Positions 16,574 through 21,540 of a stretch of DNA of 21,540 nucleotides are shown one piece after another. The notes under the pieces are model-generated. The model searched no databases and was not told the origin of the DNA. It was given only the letters and a program-made list of their open reading frames with translations. The translations under genes were made by a program, and so were the position numbers. Position 1 is the stretch's first letter; each line of letters opens with the position of its first letter. Origin of the DNA: Actinomycetes bacterium (GTDB taxonomy: Bacteria > Actinomycetota > Acidimicrobiia > Acidimicrobiales > Acidimicrobiaceae); the NCBI GenBank assembly GCA_021819025.1, contig JAKASN010000001.1, positions 1-21,540 on the forward strand. The letters are read 5' to 3'.

Positions 16574-19500
16574 GTGGTGGTCGCTTCTGACCCGGAACTT
16601 CGCGAGTGGTTCTCAAGTGTTCGCCCGCTCATGGCAGCGGCCTACATGGATGCTCTGGAGCGGGGTGCAGAAGTTCGGGTCGGGAGCGGGAACGTGCGAG
16701 AACTCGTTCCCGTCAATGGGCTCAAGGGTTACTGGGTCGGCCACTCGATCTCAGCAGGTGGCGACCCTCATCTGCACAACCACCTGATTATTTCCGCCAC
16801 GGCAAAAACCATCGACGGGCGGCGAGGGCAGATCGATGGAAAGAAGCTGCTGCGCGAGACCGCGAAGCTCGCCGACGCATCTGCCAGGCGAGTGTTGATG
16901 GAAGAGGCCGCCAAGGTTGGACTCAAGTTCGGGCTCGATGGGGAACTCCTCGGGGTTGACTTTGAGGTGATAGAGCGGGCATCCACTGGACGCAACGCAG
17001 TGCAAGCAATCCAGAGCTATTACGCGGCTGAAGGTACTCCAATATCGGACACACAAGCTTGGCACCATTGGCGCCAGATCGCCGAGGGCAAAGAGGACAA
17101 GGGGCTCTCGAAAAGTCTGGTAGCGAGCATCCGAGCGTCCCGAGGGGCTGAGATCGGCGGCGAGGCGATTGAGCACGCGCTCGATGCGGCGATGGCCGAT
17201 GCCGAGCGGGCCAAGGTTGTCGGGGCATGGCTGGCGGGCAAGTACGGGATTAGCTGGGAGGAATGGGAAGGGTTGTCGGGCTTGGCGCGAGCGGCGGCCA
17301 AAGTCGAGCCGGACTATGACAATGTGACCAGGGTCGTAGCCCTAATGGCGACTCTCTCTTATGCTCCCAAGCCTGAGGTCGTAGCGGCGCTGTGCGCCCG
17401 CGTCGCCGATGACGCGGCGCGGCCAGCTTTGCTAGCGCAAGTCGCAGCCGATCCCCGAATTCTCGTCGGTGATAAGCACTGGGTGCTGCGCTCCCAGCTT
17501 GAACGCGAAGAAGTCGTGGCGGCGCGGGCAACGAAGCTTATCGCGGGGGCAAGGTCCGATCTCGGGATCGACGAACTGCTTGGTGATACCGATGGTGCGG
17601 CCCTCGTGGTGATCTCGGGAGTGGCTGGCGGTGGAAAGAGTTCCGCTTTGGCAAATGCTAAGGCCAAGTGGAGCGCCAAGGGCGTGACGGTATGGGCAAC
17701 CGCTCGGAACCGCCTCACCGCAACGGAGACCGGCCTGGCCGCAGGCACCGAGGAAGGAGATTCGCTTTCCACCGCGGCGCTGCGCCAAAGGATCGCGCTG
17801 CGGAGCTGGAACACGCCAATGCCCGGAGACGTCCTTGTGGTTGATGAATGGGGGCTCCTCGATGCTGGGGATGTGGATATGATCCTCTCCTTGGCGGAAT
17901 CGGGTGTGCAAGTCAAGGCGCTCGGGGATGCCCATCAAATCCAGCCCATCGACGGATCGACCGATGCGCGGATCGTGATGGATCTGGCAAAACGACAGGG
18001 TATGCCGAGCCTGGACGAATCCTTCAGGGCCGCGGAGTGGAAAGACCTCCATGACTTGTTGCGCGCAGTCGCGGTCGGGGACTGCGATCCCGAGGCGGTG
18101 CTCGGGCATCTCGATGTCAGGGTTGCCAGCAGTGCCGAAGAGGCCGTGGGAATCGCGCAAAGCTCGCCTGATGCGGAGATCGTGGTACGGTCCAACGATC
18201 TGCGCTGTGAGGTCGCCGAAGCTTTGTCGAGGCCCGAGATGCCGATCTCCTGGAGAACGGGAAAGCCGAACATCGCGATGCTGAGAGACGGCATTGCGGG
18301 ATGGGCAGGCGATCAGGTGGTGGTACGCAAGAACGTGGTTGGCAAGGTTTCCCGGGGCGAGGTTTGGGGGTCCACACGGCTCACCAACGGGGAAAAGGGC
18401 CGGATCATCGGGGTGGGTCAAAAAATCGTCGTCGTCGCGATCGGCGACAAGAGCATCACCATCAGCCGCGAAGTGGCTCGCGAGGCTTTGGCGCTCGGAG
18501 GGGTACAGACCGGGGACTCGGCCCAGGGGCAGACTTGGGAACGCGCAGTGGTAGTGCTGAGCGGCTTGGAGACCCGCGAATGGCTTTACTCCACCGCCAC
18601 CAGGGGGCGGCAAGCTCCGATCTTTGTCGCTCTGGCCGATAGCGATGAAGCCGCAGCCCTTGTCGTATCCGGAGTGCTCTCCCGCGAGGGAATGGCCCAA
18701 ACCGTAGTCGAGATGGCCAGGACCGACGCGACTCTGGCGGCGAGCGTGCGCCGCGCCGGGGTGGGAGACGGCGGCGATGCGGGCGGATTCGCAGATCTCG
18801 CAGAGGCGCTTGGAGAGACCCAAGCCTCGACCACCCAAGAGACATTGTGCAACACTGCAGCCGACGCGGTCGAAGCGGGGGCCGATGGGAAGAGCGAGTT
18901 TGGCGCCATAGTCGCATCGACGAGCGCGGAGTCTAACGCGGAGTCAGATCCTAAGGGCCAGGCAGGTTCGGTGCTGAACTCGCCCTTCGGAGATATGTTC
19001 TTGGGCGTAGAGCCCGAGCGGACCGGCGAGGATACCAAGAAGCGGTACGCCGACGTGATCTGGGGCACCTGGGACGATGCGCCTAGCGCCGAGCCCGCAG
19101 GGCTTCTCGATGACACATCGGCAGTGGTGGGCAACCCAGAGAATGCCATAGCACCCGAAGTAGCCAGCGACGGTGCCGCGGAGATCGCCTCAGCCGGCGA
19201 GAGTGCGGGGGCGGAATCACCCAAGGTTGCGGCGAGGGAGCCGCTGAGCACCAGGGCTAAGAACTTCCCTGGGCGGCGGAAATACCAGTGCGGCTTCTAC
19301 TACAAGACCGCTGCGGGCGTCTGGTGCGCGGACGAGAAGGAGCGTCAGGAGTTGATATACGAAGTCAGGGACCGTATCGGGCCGTTGGGTCACCTCAGCG
19401 ACGAGCGTGAGGCGAAGTTCTTCGACATTACCGTGCCCAAGCAGCTCGGCCCGAAGGACTGGTATACGCCGAGCGCGGAGCTGCTGGCAAGGGTCGAAGC

Positions 19501-19636
19501 GCGGAAGGCCGAGGACGTTCAGCGGGCGAGGGGCACGTATCGCCCCAGCGGCGGGAAGGGTTCCGGTAGCGGGAAGGGTTCCGGCGACGGAAGCTCCCAA
19601 GGACACTCCGGCGGCTACGGATATGGGCTGCGGTGA
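16574..19636 (+). CDS. MobF/TrwC-like relaxase-helicase, body of interrupted gene
   Basis: This 1020-aa frame holds most of a conjugative relaxase-helicase. The metal-binding histidine triad is intact (H57, H68, H70 in GHSISAGGDPHLHNHLI). A RecD/TraI-like helicase follows: Walker A GVAGGGKSS (349-357), Walker B VVDEWG (D424), motif III LGDAHQIQPID, and near the end of the domain TGDSAQGQTWERA and YSTATRGR. Residues about 720-900 are rich in Ala, Ser, Glu and Asp and probably disordered; the tail is Gly/Ser-rich with a tandem repeat. MobF proteins nick oriT and unwind the transferred strand. GTG 16574 is only the first start after the TGA at 16565 and has no Shine-Dalgarno, so this part may not be translated on its own; it lacks the catalytic tyrosine region. 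Read with 16253-16567, it is best seen as one gene with a nonsense change. No coupling protein or mating-pair genes are in the window, so transfer would need other genes. Confidence 0.85.
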   Translation: MVVASDPELREWFSSVRPLMAAAYMDALERGAEVRVGSGNVRELVPVNGLKGYWVGHSISAGGDPHLHNHLIISATAKTIDGRRGQIDGKKLLRETAKLADASARRVLMEEAAKVGLKFGLDGELLGVDFEVIERASTGRNAVQAIQSYYAAEGTPISDTQAWHHWRQIAEGKEDKGLSKSLVASIRASRGAEIGGEAIEHALDAAMADAERAKVVGAWLAGKYGISWEEWEGLSGLARAAAKVEPDYDNVTRVVALMATLSYAPKPEVVAALCARVADDAARPALLAQVAADPRILVGDKHWVLRSQLEREEVVAARATKLIAGARSDLGIDELLGDTDGAALVVISGVAGGGKSSALANAKAKWSAKGVTVWATARNRLTATETGLAAGTEEGDSLSTAALRQRIALRSWNTPMPGDVLVVDEWGLLDAGDVDMILSLAESGVQVKALGDAHQIQPIDGSTDARIVMDLAKRQGMPSLDESFRAAEWKDLHDLLRAVAVGDCDPEAVLGHLDVRVASSAEEAVGIAQSSPDAEIVVRSNDLRCEVAEALSRPEMPISWRTGKPNIAMLRDGIAGWAGDQVVVRKNVVGKVSRGEVWGSTRLTNGEKGRIIGVGQKIVVVAIGDKSITISREVAREALALGGVQTGDSAQGQTWERAVVVLSGLETREWLYSTATRGRQAPIFVALADSDEAAALVVSGVLSREGMAQTVVEMARTDATLAASVRRAGVGDGGDAGGFADLAEALGETQASTTQETLCNTAADAVEAGADGKSEFGAIVASTSAESNAESDPKGQAGSVLNSPFGDMFLGVEPERTGEDTKKRYADVIWGTWDDAPSAEPAGLLDDTSAVVGNPENAIAPEVASDGAAEIASAGESAGAESPKVAAREPLSTRAKNFPGRRKYQCGFYYKTAAGVWCADEKERQELIYEVRDRIGPLGHLSDEREAKFFDITVPKQLGPKDWYTPSAELLARVEARKAEDVQRARGTYRPSGGKGSGSGKGSGDGSSQGHSGGYGYGLR
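19551..19586 (+). repeat. Tandem 18-bp repeat in relaxase tail
   Basis: Two copies of an 18-bp unit (19551-19568 and 19569-19586), identical except for the last two bases, encode the G-K-G-S-G repeat of the glycine/serine-rich relaxase C-terminus. Such repeats can change copy number by slippage without breaking the frame. Confidence 0.7.
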
Positions 19637-19859
19637 CAAACCCCTCTTGGCTCTTGTAGGGATGGTTGTCAGCAACTGGTGGCTCGCTTCGTGTTGATGA
19701 CCGAGGATGACTAGGAAGTGAGGATACCCTCGACGAGGGTAAACTGGACGCAGAAGAATGCGCGTCGCCCTCTAGGAAGTCGCGGACCCGGGGGACGGGG
19801 GAGCTGGACGTGGCGGCCGAGCCGCTGCTGGATTTGTTCGGCGATGACGAGGAGGAGTG
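19637..19859. other. Short gap with possible frameshifted ORF
   Basis: No intact gene is supported. The frame that ends at TGA 19858-19860 reads ELDVAAEPLLDLFGDDEEE, an acidic tail that looks genuine but has a TAG at 19774-19776 upstream. The frame one base over is open from GTG 19718 and reads RVKLDAEECASPSRKSRTR before crossing a GGGG run at 19798-19801. Joining the two by a -1 shift there would give a protein of about 47 aa whose stop overlaps the next gene's ATG (TGATG). Confidence 0.3.
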
Positions 19860-20138
19860 ATGGCGGGTGAATCGATTTGTATCGCATGTCGTGAGCCCGC
19901 GCCGCATCATGTCAAAACGGCGGACAAGCAGATTCGGCGTGTCGAGGTAATCGACGGAGAGACACGTAGGCCATTGATCATGCTGCCCACCGTCGACCTC
20001 TGCGAGGCGCATTTCAAAGCCATGGTCGACGACAAGTTTTATTTTGGGTGGTGCGACGACGAGCTATGCAGACGTTGGGGAACAAGCGGCGACCGTTCGC
20101 CGTACGGCGAGCCTTACCGAGAGTTGCGGTATCGGTAA
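19860..20138 (+). CDS. Small cysteine-rich protein, possible zinc binder
   Basis: Protein of 92 aa, not assigned to a named family. It has C7-x2-C10 near the start and C48-x2-H51 (DLCEAHF), spaced as a possible C2CH zinc site, with two further cysteines (C65, C70) in GWCDDELC. Such small zinc-ribbon or treble-clef proteins are common on actinobacterial plasmids and may bind DNA or protein, but function is not shown here. ATG 19860 is preceded by the purine-rich GAGGAGGAG about 5 nt away, a good ribosome site; a GTG at 19857 in the same frame would add one residue. The ATG overlaps the TGA of the short acidic frame upstream, suggesting coupling if that frame is real. It lies 224 bp after the relaxase on the same strand. 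Confidence 0.65.
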   Translation: MAGESICIACREPAPHHVKTADKQIRRVEVIDGETRRPLIMLPTVDLCEAHFKAMVDDKFYFGWCDDELCRRWGTSGDRSPYGEPYRELRYR

Positions 20139-20186
20139 CGGCCGTGGCCACCGAGGCGATGTCGGGTTTGTTTACGGCGGGACCCG

Positions 20187-20210
20187 CTTTCGAGCGACAT
20201 TAAACGAAAG
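20187..20210. terminator. Possible bidirectional terminator hairpin
   Basis: CTTTCG (20187-20192) and CGAAAG (20205-20210) form perfect 6-bp arms around a 12-nt loop, in the 81-bp gap between two convergent genes. There is no T-run on either strand, so the case rests on position and symmetry alone. Confidence 0.25.
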
Positions 20211-20219
20211 ACCTGATAC

Positions 20220-21533
20220 CTAACCGAGTGATGTCTGAAACTGAAATTGGGTACCAATCTTCGCGGCGACAATCTTTGCTAGCTCGTCATGGCGAGCGTA
20301 AAAAGTTGTCGCTCCTCGGCGTACGAAGTATTCGGGCTTGTTGGGCTTGATCACCAGGGAGAAGATTGTGCCCGTGTTTGGCTCGACCTGAACCGCTAGT
20401 ATTTTGCGACCATCGACGGTCTCACATTTGGTTTTGACCGGCGGCATTGGCGAGGTGAGATGGCGAAGACGGTCGTGAAGCTGATCTTCGAGGTCGTCCC
20501 GATCTTCAACGCCGATGACCTGGCCGTCATCCTCGATACCGTAAAGAAGGGTGCCCCCTTCGCCGTTGGCGAATGCGACAATGGATTTCAGTGCCACTCT
20601 AAGATGCTCATCGGCGCCCGATGGCAGCAGTTTCTTGAACTCTACATACTGGTTCTCGCCGCGAGAAATCATCGCCTTCAAGTCGAGGACCAGATCTACG
20701 GGTCGCTCATCTTGCACGTCCGGACTCCGGTATGGACCCGTTTCTTGGAGGGACCGGTAGTCAAGCCAATCGTCGTCGGTACGCAACCAAACCCACGCGT
20801 CATTTGGCAATCCATTGGGAAGTGGGACAACGACGCTTGGTGAGCCTTCAACCCGTATGTGACGGCGGTCGGTGACAGCCATAAGTTCGATACTGGCATC
20901 AGGTGGAAGATCGCCGTCGACCTCGACCTCGAGATCGGTTAGGTGAATGCGGGCGCCTTTGATGCGTCCCCGACGGTCCAACATGCGCAGCTCGATTGTA
21001 TCGAAGGACGGATTGTTTGCCCCCGATAGCGCATAGTTGTCGAAGAAGAACGCATTTATTGCCGCAGCAAAGTTCGCGAAGGTTGGGTTGCCCGGGCCAA
21101 CGAGAATACCCGCCGGAATTGGTACCGGCTGCTGTCGTCCGCTGGCAACGGCTAACGTGTAGACGCGCGACGGCCACCGTGACGGCATCACGTCATATGT
21201 GAGCAAGCTCGGTCGACGCTGGAAGTAAGAATCTGAGCTGCTCAGAGCAAAGGTGAACTTCGCCGGTCCGAGTTCAATCCTCGTTTTCAATGCCGCGCCA
21301 AACACATGCGCTAATTCAATTGCGGGCATTTGGAAGGACGAGAATGCGCAGCTTTCGTACGTCCAAATGCGATCACGAAAGTCGGCGTTACTCTCGCCGA
21401 CGACAACATTAGCTCGCAAGAGTATAGGCGGGGAGGCTGACGCAAGAAGAGCGACTGCCCAGACGCGTGCCGTACCGCCATTTTGCTCGAGCGATTCTGA
21501 CAACTCTTGGATTTTGACTGTTCCCGAGTCCAT
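20220..21533 (-). CDS. Schlafen-type AlbA_2 domain protein with unknown N-terminus
   Basis: Protein of 437 aa. The C-terminal part (about 290-420) is an AlbA_2 (Schlafen-like, putative nucleic-acid-binding) domain: 'RGENQYVEFKK' with E298-F299-K300, then LKSIVAFANGEGGTLLYGIE, 'DGQVIGVED' and a late YFVRRGATTFYA. The first 260 residues are not recognised; they contain LRANVVVGESNADFRDRIWT and many short beta-like stretches, with no transmembrane segment or signal peptide. Related AlbA_2 proteins occur as regulators or nucleases in bacterial defence islands, so a defence or regulatory role is possible but not shown. ATG 21533 is only 7 bases from the right edge and the frame has no stop before the edge, so the true start may lie outside. 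The gene is convergent with the small cysteine-rich gene. Confidence 0.8.
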   Translation of the reverse strand: MDSGTVKIQELSESLEQNGGTARVWAVALLASASPPILLRANVVVGESNADFRDRIWTYESCAFSSFQMPAIELAHVFGAALKTRIELGPAKFTFALSSSDSYFQRRPSLLTYDVMPSRWPSRVYTLAVASGRQQPVPIPAGILVGPGNPTFANFAAAINAFFFDNYALSGANNPSFDTIELRMLDRRGRIKGARIHLTDLEVEVDGDLPPDASIELMAVTDRRHIRVEGSPSVVVPLPNGLPNDAWVWLRTDDDWLDYRSLQETGPYRSPDVQDERPVDLVLDLKAMISRGENQYVEFKKLLPSGADEHLRVALKSIVAFANGEGGTLLYGIEDDGQVIGVEDRDDLEDQLHDRLRHLTSPMPPVKTKCETVDGRKILAVQVEPNTGTIFSLVIKPNKPEYFVRRGATTFYARHDELAKIVAAKIGTQFQFQTSLG

Positions 21534-21540
21534 GTTCTGA

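Noticed and set aside
17432..18838. Long minus-strand open frame of 468 aa inside the relaxase gene
   Set aside because: It is antisense to helicase motifs that are unmistakable on the plus strand; GC-rich codon use leaves long shadow frames. No recognisable protein motif was seen in it.

Overview
The window looks like an accessory, defence-rich stretch of a moderately GC-rich bacterium. Frequent GTG starts, the style of the OLD-type ATPase and the MobF-type relaxase suggest an actinobacterium, but this is an inference from codon use and protein style; no rRNA, tRNA or housekeeping gene fixes the taxon. No tRNA, CRISPR array or intact insertion sequence was seen.

Layout, left to right. (1) 1-1300: the C-terminal part of a TcmP protein, convergent with its usual partner, a DUF5131 (phage Gp37/Gp68-like) three-Cys protein; one CTAG supplies both stop codons. 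(2) 1726-9191: a translationally coupled pair, a 1339-aa Eco57I-type adenine methyltransferase and a 1149-aa protein that joins a single-HKD phospholipase-D nuclease to an SNF2 helicase. This resembles a restriction-modification or DISARM-like module without DrmA or DrmB in the window. (3) 9527-12888: a second coupled pair, an OLD-family ATPase-TOPRIM protein and a UvrD-like helicase, i.e. a Gabija-like system. Its TOPRIM residues are intact, but the Walker A lysine, Walker B glutamate and H-loop histidine all appear replaced. (4) 13158-15129: coding fragments, a 69-aa ORF with an R-x4-H HEPN-type motif, and an unrecognised 497-aa protein with a HEPN-like C-terminus. (5) 15130-16252: mostly decayed sequence with minus-strand gene remnants and several inverted repeats. 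(6) 16253-19636: a MobF/TrwC-like relaxase-helicase split by an in-frame TGA inside the conserved PKS-x-S motif, with a double-hairpin element at its 5' end that could be an oriT. (7) 19860-20138: a small cysteine-rich protein. (8) 20220-21533: a minus-strand protein with a Schlafen-type AlbA_2 domain, near or across the right edge.

Together this reads as a defence island on a plasmid or integrative conjugative element whose mobilisation gene is damaged. The two coupled pairs (2 and 3) are the main functional units: one would act through methylation-based self/non-self discrimination, the other through an OLD nuclease plus helicase. The flanking TcmP/DUF5131, HEPN-like and AlbA_2 proteins are families often met in such islands, but their individual roles here are not shown by the sequence.
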